This document shows positions 16,587 through 25,906 of a DNA stretch of 29,448 nucleotides, piece by piece. The DNA comes from UBA1413 sp964395045 (lineage in GTDB: Bacteria; Bacteroidota; Bacteroidia; Bacteroidales; Prolixibacteraceae), in NCBI GenBank assembly GCA_964395045.1, contig CAYNBE010000017.1:1-29448 (forward strand), written 5' to 3'. The position numbers were made by a program, and so were the translations under genes. Below the pieces are notes generated by a model. The model did no database searches and had not been told where the DNA came from. It worked only from the letters and a program-made list of their open reading frames with translations. Every line of letters starts with the position of its first letter. Position 1 is the first letter of the stretch.

Positions 16587-18545
16587 ATGGCTGAACCCGG
16601 TTTTCTTCAGCAGGCACTTGTATATCTCCTGGCTGCCGTAGCAACCGTCCCGTTTGTAAAAAAACTGGGACTGGGTTCGGTTGCAGGATATCTGCTTGCA
16701 GGAATTATCATTGGTCCATATATGCTGAGGTTCACCGGACCGGAAAGCGAAAAGGTGATGCATTTTGCCGAATTCGGAGTGGTGCTGATGCTTTTCCTGG
16801 TTGGTCTCGAGATGAAACCTTCGCTGTTATGGAGCCTGCGGCACACCATTTTCGGCATGGGAGGGGTGCAGGTTGTTCTGACTACGGCTGCCATTGCCGG
16901 AACAGCGGTACTGATGGGCTATCCTCCCCATCAGGCTGTTGCGATCGGGATGATTCTTTCCCTGTCGTCAACTGCCATTGTTTTACAAACCTTATCGGAA
17001 AAAGGATTGCTTAAAAACAGCGGGGGGCGTTCTGCTTTTTCAGTTTTGCTTTTCCAGGACATTGCTGTAATTCCAATCCTGGCCCTGTTGCCGGTACTGG
17101 CCATTTTCGGAGGCATTAATGCACCGGCTTCCCCGGGCGATCCGGAACCGGAAGGATTTGCCTCCCTTCCGGGAATTGTCCAACTCCTGCTGATCGTCAG
17201 TGTCGGTTTATCAGTCATTGTTGCAGGGAAATTTGTCGCCAGACATATTTTCCGGTACGTGGCCGAATCGGGGGCAAGGGAAGTGTTCACTGCCCTGGCG
17301 CTGCTCCTGGTCGTTGGAAGTGCTTACGCAACATCCGAACTGGGCCTTTCACCGGCTTTGGGCACCTTTGTGGCCGGAGTGATCCTGGCCGAAAACGAAT
17401 ACCGGCATGAACTGGAAGTAACCATCGAACCGTTTAAGGCACTTCTTCTCGGCTTGTTTTTCATTTCCATCGGTGCCAGTATCAATCTGGCCATGTTTAT
17501 CCATGATCCGGTCCGTATAACAGGACTGGTTTTGTTATTGATCATATTGAAATTCATCACGTTGTGGATCACTGCCAAGATATTCGGTTTGAAACACGGA
17601 CGTCAGATTCTCTTTGCCCTGGCGTTGGCACAAGCCGGCGAATTCGGTTTCGTACTGATTGCATTCTCAGGTCGGATCAGGATTTTCGATCCTCAAACCA
17701 TGTCGATGCTGATTATCGTCATTATTCTCAGCATGGCCTTCACCCCTTTGCTGCTTGTCATTAACGAAAAACTGGTAAGACCATACTACATCAGAAGGAA
17801 GAACCGGGAAGTGCCTGACAAGATCACCTCTACCGGAAACATCATCATCGCAGGATTCGGACGATTCGGGCTTGTGGTGGGTAGAATGTTGTTGGCCAAC
17901 GGCTTCAGGGTAACGATACTCGACAGCAATCCCGCCAATGTGGAAATCCTGCGAAAATACGGGTTCAAACTATTTTATGGCGATGTCACCAGACCGGAGC
18001 TGCTCGAGTCTGCAGGGATCAAAGATGCAAGACTGTTGATCCTGACCATGGCAGAATACGACGAAGCCTTAAAAATCGCCTCCTGGCTGAAAAAACAATA
18101 TCCCGGACTGAAAATTGCCGCCCGGGCGAGGGATACCATCCATGAATTTGAATTTTACAAACTCGGAGTGAAAATGGTACAGCGGGAAACCTTTAACTCG
18201 GCAGTGGAACTGGGGGCCCGTTCCCTACATTACCTTGGATTCACACCTTATCAGGCATACAGGGCATCCCTGATATTCAGGCACCACGAAAATGACATTA
18301 TGCAGGATCTTTACAAACACTGGCAGGAAAGTGAAAAACGCTATATGGAAGAAACCCGCCGCTTTTCGGAGGAACTTCTTGAGATATTGAAGACTGAACA
18401 CGATTTCTCAATACACGACACCGATTATGCCTGGGACATCAGCTCTCAGGAAGCGGGTGTAATGAAAACGGATGAAGGAGGATTAGTGAAAAAAGAGATA
18501 CCCAACCAAAATGGCGGCAATGATCCCGGCAAAATCGGCAATTAG
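16587..18545 (+). CDS. KefB/KefC-type glutathione-regulated K+/H+ antiporter
   Basis: This 652-residue protein has an N-terminal CPA2-type antiporter domain of about 12 membrane helices (1-400) and a cytosolic RCK/KTN domain starting at about 417 (GNIIIAGFGRFGLVVGRML, with the acidic end of strand 2 in ILDSNP). The loop RHELEVTIEPFKALLLGLFF at about 272-291 matches the Kef regulatory loop that contacts the KTN domain. Kef systems stay closed with glutathione and open with glutathione adducts, lowering cytoplasmic pH during electrophile stress. The KefF-like gene directly upstream supports this. A charged tail of about 100 residues is longer than in E. coli KefC, and its last 21 codons overlap the convergent gene. 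Confidence 0.92.
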   Translation: MAEPGFLQQALVYLLAAVATVPFVKKLGLGSVAGYLLAGIIIGPYMLRFTGPESEKVMHFAEFGVVLMLFLVGLEMKPSLLWSLRHTIFGMGGVQVVLTTAAIAGTAVLMGYPPHQAVAIGMILSLSSTAIVLQTLSEKGLLKNSGGRSAFSVLLFQDIAVIPILALLPVLAIFGGINAPASPGDPEPEGFASLPGIVQLLLIVSVGLSVIVAGKFVARHIFRYVAESGAREVFTALALLLVVGSAYATSELGLSPALGTFVAGVILAENEYRHELEVTIEPFKALLLGLFFISIGASINLAMFIHDPVRITGLVLLLIILKFITLWITAKIFGLKHGRQILFALALAQAGEFGFVLIAFSGRIRIFDPQTMSMLIIVIILSMAFTPLLLVINEKLVRPYYIRRKNREVPDKITSTGNIIIAGFGRFGLVVGRMLLANGFRVTILDSNPANVEILRKYGFKLFYGDVTRPELLESAGIKDARLLILTMAEYDEALKIASWLKKQYPGLKIAARARDTIHEFEFYKLGVKMVQRETFNSAVELGARSLHYLGFTPYQAYRASLIFRHHENDIMQDLYKHWQESEKRYMEETRRFSEELLEILKTEHDFSIHDTDYAWDISSQEAGVMKTDEGGLVKKEIPNQNGGNDPGKIGN

Positions 18546-19715
18546 ACCGCACCAAACCGCATAGCGTGTATTTTTAATCCCCACTGAACCAAAATAGACT
18601 GCAAGAATGTAAAAAGTGGTATCGGTCGATCCCTGGAATATACATGCTACCCGGCCGATGAACGAATCAGCCCCGTATGTTGTCATTGCGTCAACCATCA
18701 TTCCCCTGGCCCCGCTTCCGCTGAGAGGCTTCATTAAAGCAGTCGGCATGGCAGGAATAAAATCGGTGTTGAGGCCCATCTCCCTGACAATCCATGTTAA
18801 TCCGGAAATGAACCAGTCCATCGCACCCGATGCCCTGAATACCCCGATGGCAACGAGGATGGCAACCAAATAAGGAATGATGGTCACCGCAGTCTTAAAC
18901 CCGTCTTTTGCTCCTTCAATAAAAGCCTCATAAACATTGATCTTCCTGAAAAGGCCCATTCCGATAAAGCCGGCAATGACCGAAAACAGGATGATGTTGC
19001 TGACTAGCGATGATATCCGGGTGATTTGTTCCTGGTCAAGTGTTGAGAAATACCAGATCGTTGCGGCGATGACAGCCACCAGTGACCCCACATAGGCCAG
19101 AACCGTCCTGTTCAGCAGGTTCAGTTTCTGGTAAAGCGAAACAGCTACCAATCCGGCCATGGTAGAACAAAATGTAGCGATCAGTATCGGGATGAAGATA
19201 TCGGCCGGATTAACCGCTCCCAGTTGTACCCGGTAAACCATGATACTGACCGGGATAATGGTCAGACCTGATGCATTCAGAACCAGGAACATAATCTGTG
19301 CATCGCTGGCCGTATCCTTCACCGGGTTTGATGCCTGCATTTCCTTCATGGCCTGAAGCCCAACCGGGGTGGCTGCATTGTCGAGGTTCAGCATATTGGC
19401 TGCAATGTTCATCATCACAGGCCCGTATGCAGGATGGTCTCTCCCAAGCGAAGGAAAAAGCTTGTTAAAAAAAGGGCCGATTAGTTTGGAAAACAGGTTG
19501 ACTACCCCACCCTTTTCACCAATTTTCATTACCCCCATCCACAAAGTCAGAACTCCTGTCAGTCCAAGCGATATTTCAAATCCGGTTTTGGCCATGTCGA
19601 AAGTGGAATTAACCATTGAGGTAAAAACCGCTGAATCGCCCAGAAAGATCAGCTTCGCCAACCCTATTACAAAGGCTGATAGAAAGAAGAAAATAAAAAT
19701 ATAATTCAGAGCCAT
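18483..19715 (-). CDS. SpmA-SpmB fusion, nucleoside recognition (Gate) domain membrane protein
   Basis: This 410-residue membrane protein combines two Gate domains. The N-terminal half (about 1-200) matches SpmA (GLTGVLTLWMGVMKIGEKGG and MNIAANMLNLDNAATPVGLQ). The C-terminal half (about 210-410) matches SpmB (PYLVAILVAIGVFRASGAMD, PLSGSGARGMM, and CIFQGSTDTTFYILAVYFGS). In Bacillus the two are separate spore maturation proteins involved in spore core dehydration. The organism here does not look like a spore former, so the fusion probably has another transport-like role. It is transcribed alone, and its 3' end overlaps the Kef gene by 63 bases in the convergent orientation. The SpmB-like end is intact, so this gene is not the over-extended one. 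Confidence 0.9.
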   Translation of the reverse strand: MALNYIFIFFFLSAFVIGLAKLIFLGDSAVFTSMVNSTFDMAKTGFEISLGLTGVLTLWMGVMKIGEKGGVVNLFSKLIGPFFNKLFPSLGRDHPAYGPVMMNIAANMLNLDNAATPVGLQAMKEMQASNPVKDTASDAQIMFLVLNASGLTIIPVSIMVYRVQLGAVNPADIFIPILIATFCSTMAGLVAVSLYQKLNLLNRTVLAYVGSLVAVIAATIWYFSTLDQEQITRISSLVSNIILFSVIAGFIGMGLFRKINVYEAFIEGAKDGFKTAVTIIPYLVAILVAIGVFRASGAMDWFISGLTWIVREMGLNTDFIPAMPTALMKPLSGSGARGMMVDAMTTYGADSFIGRVACIFQGSTDTTFYILAVYFGSVGIKNTRYAVWCGLIADFAGIIAAILVGYLFFH

Positions 19716-19880
19716 GGTTCCGGATTATGTAAAGGCAAATGTGGCGAAATTCTTCAATCATTGCAAACAAACATTGAAATTTCAATTTTTGTTGGTTTGA
19801 TTAATGCAGGAAGGAGGAAAGGATTCAAGAAGAGGTATGATTTTTGTAAATTTAAATTTATCAAGAATTGAATAGCCGCC

Positions 19881-20393
19881 ATGAATAAATTTCTCTGCAT
19901 AATGGGATTTATTGTGCTGTTATCAGCTTCTGCCGATGGAAAAGAAACCCGCAGGGAGAAGCGGAAAGCCCGTGAAAAAGCGATAATGGAGGAGGTGGAC
20001 AGTCTCTTCACCAGCCGGGGGCTGCAGTTTCTGGCACAGTCGGCTCAACCCATGGGGGGCGGTCTGATTCACCTCACCTCGGAATACACACTTGAAATCA
20101 AAGGTGACCAGGTGACATCTTATCTTCCTTATTATGGGATTGCCTACTCGGCTGAATATGGAGGAGGTGAAGGAGGGATCAAATTTTCGGAAACAGCCGT
20201 TTCATCTATCTGGAAAGAAACCAGGAAGGGATATGAAATCAGGATGGAAGTCAAAACCAGGAAAGACAATTACTGGATTCGCCTTACATTCTCTTCACTC
20301 GGATTTGCCAGCCTTGACGTGACATGCCAGAACAGGCAACCCATCCACTTTGCCGGAATTATACAGGCAATCCCGGAGAAACCAGGTAACTGA
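19881..20393 (+). CDS. DUF4251 family exported protein
   Basis: This 170-residue protein has a signal peptide (MNKFLCIMGFIVLLSASADG), a basic and acidic helical stretch (KETRREKRKAREKAIMEEVD), and a DUF4251 core. The family-typical strings are LTSEYTLEIKGDQVTSYLPYYGIAYSAEY and GGIKFSETAVSS. Members are small periplasmic or outer-membrane-associated beta-rich proteins found in Bacteroidota; function is unknown. C-6 may be only part of the signal, because a clear lipobox is absent. A 14-base AT palindrome lies 20 bases before the start. Confidence 0.85.
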   Translation: MNKFLCIMGFIVLLSASADGKETRREKRKAREKAIMEEVDSLFTSRGLQFLAQSAQPMGGGLIHLTSEYTLEIKGDQVTSYLPYYGIAYSAEYGGGEGGIKFSETAVSSIWKETRKGYEIRMEVKTRKDNYWIRLTFSSLGFASLDVTCQNRQPIHFAGIIQAIPEKPGN

Positions 20394-20674
20394 CTGTTGA
20401 TTCAGCGAAATAGGGAATGTGTCCCTGGAATGACCTAATCTCAAGCCCTTTATCTGTTTTCCACCGTAAGCAGAAGGGCATGATACCATCTGCCGGGTTC
20501 CCGGTGTCACAGGTATCACCTCTTCCCTGATTGACAATACCATAATATCTACATCAAATCGCACATGTTAAACGCAAATCGATCATATTTACAAATCGAA
20601 CACCATTATTCCCATAAAAATCGTATTTTTCGCCGTTGATTATCGATCCATCCTAATCAAACAAACTGGCTAAA

Positions 20675-23668
20675 ATGAACAGGAAAATTACTATGATGAT
20701 ATTATTATCGGCAGCTGCCATGGTTGATTCTTGCAGGGAACAAAGCGAATTTCAGGTAAACAAGGTTTATTCAGGGTTCAGACTGGAGGAAAAGAGATTT
20801 GTTAATGAGGCCAATGCCGAATGTCTTTATTTCATCCATGAAAAAAGCGGTGCACGGCTGTTGAAAATTGCTGCTGCCGATCCAAACAAGATGTTCAACA
20901 TCGCTTTCAAAACACTTCCTGAAAATGATTATGGAACACCTCATATCCTTGAACATTCGGTTCTCAACGGTTCGGCGAATTTCCCGGTAAAAAGTCCTTT
21001 TGATATCCTGAGGAAAGGTTCACTCAATACTTTCCTGAACGCCATGACTTCATCCGACTTTACCACCTATCCGGTGGCAAGCATGAATGAGGCCGATTAC
21101 TTCAACCTGATGCATGTGTATCTTGATGCCGTATTCAATCCGCTGATGCTGACCGACAAAAGGATCATGCAGCAGGAAGGCTGGCATTACGAACTCACAG
21201 GAAAGGATGCTCCTTTGGTTTATAAAGGAGTGGTATACAATGAGATGAAAGGGGCATACTCTGACCCGATATCGGAACTTTATTACCAGACCGGCAAAAA
21301 CCTATTTCCCGACAATGTATATGGATTTGAATCCGGGGGACATCCCAATGACATTCCGAAGCTGACTCAGGAATATTTTGCGGCCTTCCACCGGAAATAT
21401 TATCATCCGTCGAACAGTTATATCATGCTGTACGGTGATGCAGATCTGAACCGCGAACTCCGGTTTATTAACGACAATTACCTGGCCAACTATGAAAAAT
21501 CGGATAAACAGGTTGATATAACCAATCAGGAACCTTTACGTGAGATGAAAGTGGTGGAAGCAGTTTACGCAGCACCTGAAAACAGCCCTGTAAAAGACAA
21601 TACCTATCTGAGCATGAGCTGGGTGACCAACGAGAACACCGACAGGACCACCACCATGGCATTTCAAGTGATCGTCAATGCACTGGTGAACCACGAATCG
21701 GGGCCGGTCAGGCTGGCATTGCAGGAAGCGGGAATCGGGCGTGAGACCATGGCATGGTTCACTGAAGCAAAACAAAATGTCTTCACTATTGTGGTTCAGA
21801 ATGCCAATCCTGACGACAGGGACCGTTTCAGGGAGGTGGTGACCGGAGCTATCAGAAAAGTTGTAGCCGAAGGTTTTGATTCCATTGCCATACAGGGTAT
21901 CCTGAACCGGACAGAATTCACCCTGAAAGAAGGCGACACCCCCCAGAAAGGCCTGATGTATCTGTTTAAAAATCAGCAGCCCTGGATGTATTCAGGCGAT
22001 CCTTTCCTTGGGCTCGAATTCGACAAACCCTTATCGGAGATAAAAAACTGTGCAGGCAACCGGTTTCTCGAATCACTGGTTGAGAAGTATCTGCTGAACA
22101 ATCCCCACTCCCTGCTTCTTACCCTGAAACCTGAACCGGGATTGCAGTCGGTGAAAGACAAAGAAACAGAAAAGCAGCTTCAGGCCATCAAGGCCTCAAT
22201 GAGCGATAAACAACTCGATTCGATCATCAGCGAGACAAATGCCCTGATCCAATACCAGCAGATGGAAGATTCACCCGAAGCGGTTGCAACCATCCCTTTG
22301 CTGAAGCTGAGCGACATCCCCGCCGAATCAGAATTTTACCGGATTGAACAGGAAGAAGCCGGAGGAATTCCGGTCTTGTGGTGCAACCAGTTTACAAACA
22401 ACATTCTGTATTCGACCTTATATTTTGACCTGAGAACGCTTCCGCTTGACAAAATTCCATACGTTTCATTGCTTACCTCAATTCTCGGAAAATTAAATAC
22501 TGCCGCCTATTCGTTTGGAGAGCTCGACAATCAGCTGAATCTCCATACGGGAGGATTTTATGTGGAACTGAACACTTTCCTTCGGAACAGGAACGATGAT
22601 GAGATGATCCCCAAATTGGCAGTGACAGCCAAAGCAACCACCGCAAAGGCGGGCAAAATGACCGGGCTTGTATCAGAGATTCTTCTCCGGTCGGTGTATA
22701 ACGATCAGGAAAGGTTGAAAACCGTGATAACCCGTCTGCATTCGAACCTCGACGCCGATATCAAACAAAACGGCCTGAATTATGCAAGGATGCGCACTTC
22801 ATCATACATCACCAACAGCGGGATGTTTTCAGAACTTTCCGGAGGTCTTGATTTTTACCGGTTTCTGACCAGCCTGACTGAGAATTTCGACCAGAAATTT
22901 CCCGCAATCTGCAAAAACCTGGAAGAAACTGCAGCCCTGCTCTTTAACCGGAAAAATATGATTGCCTCGGTAACATGCTCTGCCGGTGACCTTCCCATAT
23001 ATAAAACCGCGCTGGAAAAAGCTGCCGGTGAGATGCCCGGGAGTGACTTAAAACTGAATGACTGGATATTCACTTTAAACAAAGGAAATGAAGCTCTTCT
23101 TTCAGCTTCGAAAGTTCAATATGTGGTGAAAGGATATAACCTGAAGAAACTGGGGTATAAATGGAATGGTAAAATAAGTGTTTTGAACCAGGTGATCAGC
23201 ACCGACTGGTTACAAAACCAGGTCAGGGTAATCGGCGGGGCTTATGGCGGATTTAGCTCTTTCAATCCTTACGGGGCTGCCTATTTCATGTCGTACAGGG
23301 ATCCCAACCTCAAAGAAACCCTGCAAACATACGATTCTACCCCTAAATTTCTCGAAAAATTCAATGCCGATGAACAAACGATGACACGCTTTATCATCGG
23401 AACCATCGCGAAGATTGACCAGCCGAAAACACCTTCCCAGAAAGGAAGAACGGCTGTCCAGTATTTCTTCGAGAATACCACTTCCGACCTGCTGAACAGA
23501 GAGAGAAAGGAAATCCTCTCCACCACAGTTGCAGATATCCGGAACATGAAGCCAATGGTAGAGGATATCCTGAAGCAAAACATTTGGTGTGTTTACGGAA
23601 ATGAAGCCAAAATAAAGGAAAACAATGATCTCTTCCGGGAATTGATTTCGATCGAAAAACAGAAATAA
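20675..23668 (+). CDS. PreP-type M16C metallopeptidase, predicted lipoprotein
   Basis: This 997-residue zinc metallopeptidase is of the M16C (presequence protease) type, which degrades short unstructured peptides inside a closed chamber. The inverted zinc motif is H90-ILE-H94, with catalytic E93 (YGTPHILEHSVLNGS). The distal zinc ligand is the Glu in VVYNEMKGAYSDP. The length equals that of PreP, two M16 halves joined by a helical hinge (about 480-560). The N-terminus is a lipoprotein-like signal ending VDSC at C20, although Asp at -2 is unusual for a lipobox. It would therefore act in the periplasm or at the outer membrane. It is transcribed alone, 281 bases after the DUF4251 gene. Confidence 0.93.
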   Translation: MNRKITMMILLSAAAMVDSCREQSEFQVNKVYSGFRLEEKRFVNEANAECLYFIHEKSGARLLKIAAADPNKMFNIAFKTLPENDYGTPHILEHSVLNGSANFPVKSPFDILRKGSLNTFLNAMTSSDFTTYPVASMNEADYFNLMHVYLDAVFNPLMLTDKRIMQQEGWHYELTGKDAPLVYKGVVYNEMKGAYSDPISELYYQTGKNLFPDNVYGFESGGHPNDIPKLTQEYFAAFHRKYYHPSNSYIMLYGDADLNRELRFINDNYLANYEKSDKQVDITNQEPLREMKVVEAVYAAPENSPVKDNTYLSMSWVTNENTDRTTTMAFQVIVNALVNHESGPVRLALQEAGIGRETMAWFTEAKQNVFTIVVQNANPDDRDRFREVVTGAIRKVVAEGFDSIAIQGILNRTEFTLKEGDTPQKGLMYLFKNQQPWMYSGDPFLGLEFDKPLSEIKNCAGNRFLESLVEKYLLNNPHSLLLTLKPEPGLQSVKDKETEKQLQAIKASMSDKQLDSIISETNALIQYQQMEDSPEAVATIPLLKLSDIPAESEFYRIEQEEAGGIPVLWCNQFTNNILYSTLYFDLRTLPLDKIPYVSLLTSILGKLNTAAYSFGELDNQLNLHTGGFYVELNTFLRNRNDDEMIPKLAVTAKATTAKAGKMTGLVSEILLRSVYNDQERLKTVITRLHSNLDADIKQNGLNYARMRTSSYITNSGMFSELSGGLDFYRFLTSLTENFDQKFPAICKNLEETAALLFNRKNMIASVTCSAGDLPIYKTALEKAAGEMPGSDLKLNDWIFTLNKGNEALLSASKVQYVVKGYNLKKLGYKWNGKISVLNQVISTDWLQNQVRVIGGAYGGFSSFNPYGAAYFMSYRDPNLKETLQTYDSTPKFLEKFNADEQTMTRFIIGTIAKIDQPKTPSQKGRTAVQYFFENTTSDLLNRERKEILSTTVADIRNMKPMVEDILKQNIWCVYGNEAKIKENNDLFRELISIEKQK

Positions 23669-23690
23669 GGGATGGTTTTAAGGTTTCATC

Positions 23691-24086
23691 TTAAAGAGAT
23701 TCAACTTTGCCGCAGTTGCTGCAATGGTATACCTCCAGGGAATCCGGATATGCATTCAGAGAAAATGGATCAACCGCTGCACTGTCTGGGATTCCGGGAT
23801 GAAATCTGACATTTCCAATATATTTCATCGGAACACCGCAACGGATACACACGAAGCTTCTTTCACCTGAACGGGGTGCTTCAGCCTGATTTGGCATTTC
23901 ATCCAACCGGTGAAAGCAGCGGGGACAAACCTTCACCGAAGCCTGGACTTCCGACTGGCATTCAGGGCATACGAGCATAAAATCATCGGGTTTCAGCTTT
24001 CGTCTTTCCTCAAAACTATACTGGCAATTCCAGCATACATTGAAAGATTCTTCAACTTCAGCATGACATTCGGGACATATTTTCAT
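23691..24086 (-). CDS. zinc-ribbon protein with two tandem CxxC units and a C-terminal ribbon
   Basis: This 131-residue protein is built from zinc-binding cysteine pairs. Unit 1 has C4, C7, C18 and C21; unit 2 has C40, C43, C54 and C57. The two read as a duplication (CPECHAEVEESFNVCWNC and CPECQSEVQASVKVCPRC). A third, longer ribbon has C80/C83 and C122/C125 separated by 38 residues (CIRCGVPMKYIGNVRFHPG to YHCSNCGKVE), a type seen in many small bacterial zinc-ribbon proteins. There is no signal or membrane segment, so it is probably cytosolic. Its partner is unknown. It converges on the PreP gene with a 22-base gap and follows the symporter gene on the same strand. Confidence 0.85.
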   Translation of the reverse strand: MKICPECHAEVEESFNVCWNCQYSFEERRKLKPDDFMLVCPECQSEVQASVKVCPRCFHRLDEMPNQAEAPRSGERSFVCIRCGVPMKYIGNVRFHPGIPDSAAVDPFSLNAYPDSLEVYHCSNCGKVESL

Positions 24087-24207
24087 GTTTTAAAATATTT
24101 AGCTGTAATGATGAATGCATTGAAACCAGGTAACTCGCATGTAAGGGTTAATCATTCCGGTTGGTCCCTACAAATGTCGTGATGCCCATTTCATATCTGT
24201 TTTTCTT

Positions 24208-25740
24208 TTAATGGATCATACCTGTACCATCATTCTTTATCGAATTATTTTCCCGGGGGCAGGGCAAATCAGACGGATCGGGGCTTCCGGTTTTTGCCTT
24301 TCTGTTTTCAGGAAAAATCAGGCTGAAAAAAACAGCCATTCCAGAAGCAATGATATAGCTGGCCAGCCTCTCTGAAATTCCGGTAAAATCGGCCAGCCAT
24401 GTTTTCCAGATTACAGCCGACAGGGTACCGGTGATCAGCGAAGCAAATACACCTGCCCTGGAGAACCTTTTCCAGAACAACAACAAAACCATGGCTGGCC
24501 CGAAGGAGGCACCAATTCCGCTCCATGCGTATGAAACAAGGCCGTAAACCGATTCTTTCATTATCAGCGCCATCACAAAGGCCACGAGACCTGCCATGAA
24601 GGTCAGAAATTTATTGAGGAACAGACGTTGCTTTTCGGGCATTGGCTGGCGCCGCAGGTTGGACCAGATATCCTCTGTGATTGAAGCGGAGACAACGATC
24701 ACCTGGGAGGAGGCGGTCGACATCATGGCCGAGACTGCTCCGGAAAGCAGGATACCTGCCAGCAACGGATTCAGGAGGGTCATCACCATGACCGGCATCA
24801 CTTTTTCGGCATCGGCAGCAATGAGTGCTGCATTTTCTCCGATAACTCCCGCCAGTACCAATCTGTATCCGATGATACCGGTCAGGAAAGCACCGCCATA
24901 GGCCATGAATGTCCAGATAATGGCAATGATCCGTGCCTGCCGGTTTTCCTCCGGGTTGCGCATGGCCATCATCCTGTTGAGCAATTGAGGCTGGCCTGTA
25001 TAACCGAAAGCCCAGCTCAGGCCGTTCATTACCAGTAAAAATCCGGTTCCCGTTGTCAGTGTCCCAGTCATTTCCTTCCCAGCAAAATCGGCATGGAGGA
25101 GCATTTCTGCAAACCCAATGCCTGTGGTTGCAGCAACAAAGAGGGCAAGTATGGGCAATGCCACGCAGGTGATCACCATAAGAACAGCCTGGAAAGAGTC
25201 CACTGCAACAACTGTAATAAAACCGCCAATAACTGAATAGATGATAACGATAGCCGATCCGATCACCATCCCCCAGAATGGATCAATTTTAAAGGTATCG
25301 TTGAATATTTTGCCGGACCCGCTGAACTGGGCAGCAAGATATAAGGTAAAAAAAAAGATAATAATCACCGACGAAAGAATGCCGATCTTTTTTTCTGAAC
25401 CGGGGAATGACCGGAAAAGCAGTCCGGAAACAGTAAGTGCACCCGTTTTTTCGGTGATCCTGCGCAAGGGTTCAGCCATGAAAATCCACAGAAACAGAAT
25501 ACCGGTCACGCAACCCAGGACGACCCAGGCAGCTTTCCATCCTTCGGAATAAGCAATCCCTGTCAGTCCCAGCAACAACCAGGCCGATTCACCTGTTGCA
25601 CGCTCCGACAGGGCCAGGAACATTCCCGGGATTTTCTTCCCGCCCAGCACAAAGTCTGCGTTGGTCTTTATCCGAAGCGCCGAAAAGACTACAATAGCAG
25701 CAATCAGCAACAGATATACAATAAAAACGGCGATCAGCAT
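24208..25740 (-). CDS. PutP-like sodium/solute symporter (SSS family)
   Basis: This 510-residue Na+/solute symporter has about 13 membrane helices. Closest-looking motifs are those of the Na+/proline permease PutP: DFVLGGKKIPGMFLALSERA, GESAWLLLGLTGIAYSEGWK, SVIGGFITVVAVDSFQA, GYTGQPQLLNRMMAMRN, and the Na2-site helix SAMMSTASSQVIVVSASITE. Substrate is probably proline or a related amino acid, but this is not provable from sequence alone. The C-terminal 30 residues form a hydrophilic tail (KTGSPDPSDLPCPREN). It follows the tricorn protease gene by 166 bases on the same strand. A peptidase and an amino-acid importer in line could serve peptide use. Confidence 0.9.
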   Translation of the reverse strand: MLIAVFIVYLLLIAAIVVFSALRIKTNADFVLGGKKIPGMFLALSERATGESAWLLLGLTGIAYSEGWKAAWVVLGCVTGILFLWIFMAEPLRRITEKTGALTVSGLLFRSFPGSEKKIGILSSVIIIFFFTLYLAAQFSGSGKIFNDTFKIDPFWGMVIGSAIVIIYSVIGGFITVVAVDSFQAVLMVITCVALPILALFVAATTGIGFAEMLLHADFAGKEMTGTLTTGTGFLLVMNGLSWAFGYTGQPQLLNRMMAMRNPEENRQARIIAIIWTFMAYGGAFLTGIIGYRLVLAGVIGENAALIAADAEKVMPVMVMTLLNPLLAGILLSGAVSAMMSTASSQVIVVSASITEDIWSNLRRQPMPEKQRLFLNKFLTFMAGLVAFVMALIMKESVYGLVSYAWSGIGASFGPAMVLLLFWKRFSRAGVFASLITGTLSAVIWKTWLADFTGISERLASYIIASGMAVFFSLIFPENRKAKTGSPDPSDLPCPRENNSIKNDGTGMIH

Positions 25741-25906
25741 AGTCAGGCCTTAATCTTGGTAATTTCCAATTGATTAAATCTTCAGAAAAGTTTGATTTAT
25801 CCCCCAAAATAATAAAATATGTTCAAAATATATTGACCCGGTGGCCAGCAACTTTGCCTTTTCCTTCCTGCTTCCTACTACCGCTTCATACTGCCGCTGC
25901 CTTTGC

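Noticed and set aside
16125..16763. 212-codon minus-strand frame over the KefF-like and Kef genes
   Set aside because: It lies antisense to two well-supported genes and spans their junction; no recognisable domain.
13915..18545. Idea of a defence or mobile island around umuC and SRAP
   Set aside because: No integrase, transposase, toxin-antitoxin, nuclease or phage gene is nearby, and base composition resembles the neighbouring genes.
20295..20564. 89-codon minus-strand frame between the DUF4251 and PreP genes
   Set aside because: It overlaps the 3' end of the DUF4251 gene, has no family features, and is about the length expected by chance.
25850..25905. Pyrimidine-rich quasi-repeat (CTTCCTGCTTCCTACTACC-like) after the tricorn stop
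   Set aside because: Repeat units are too irregular for a tandem repeat call, and no hairpin with a T tract is present.
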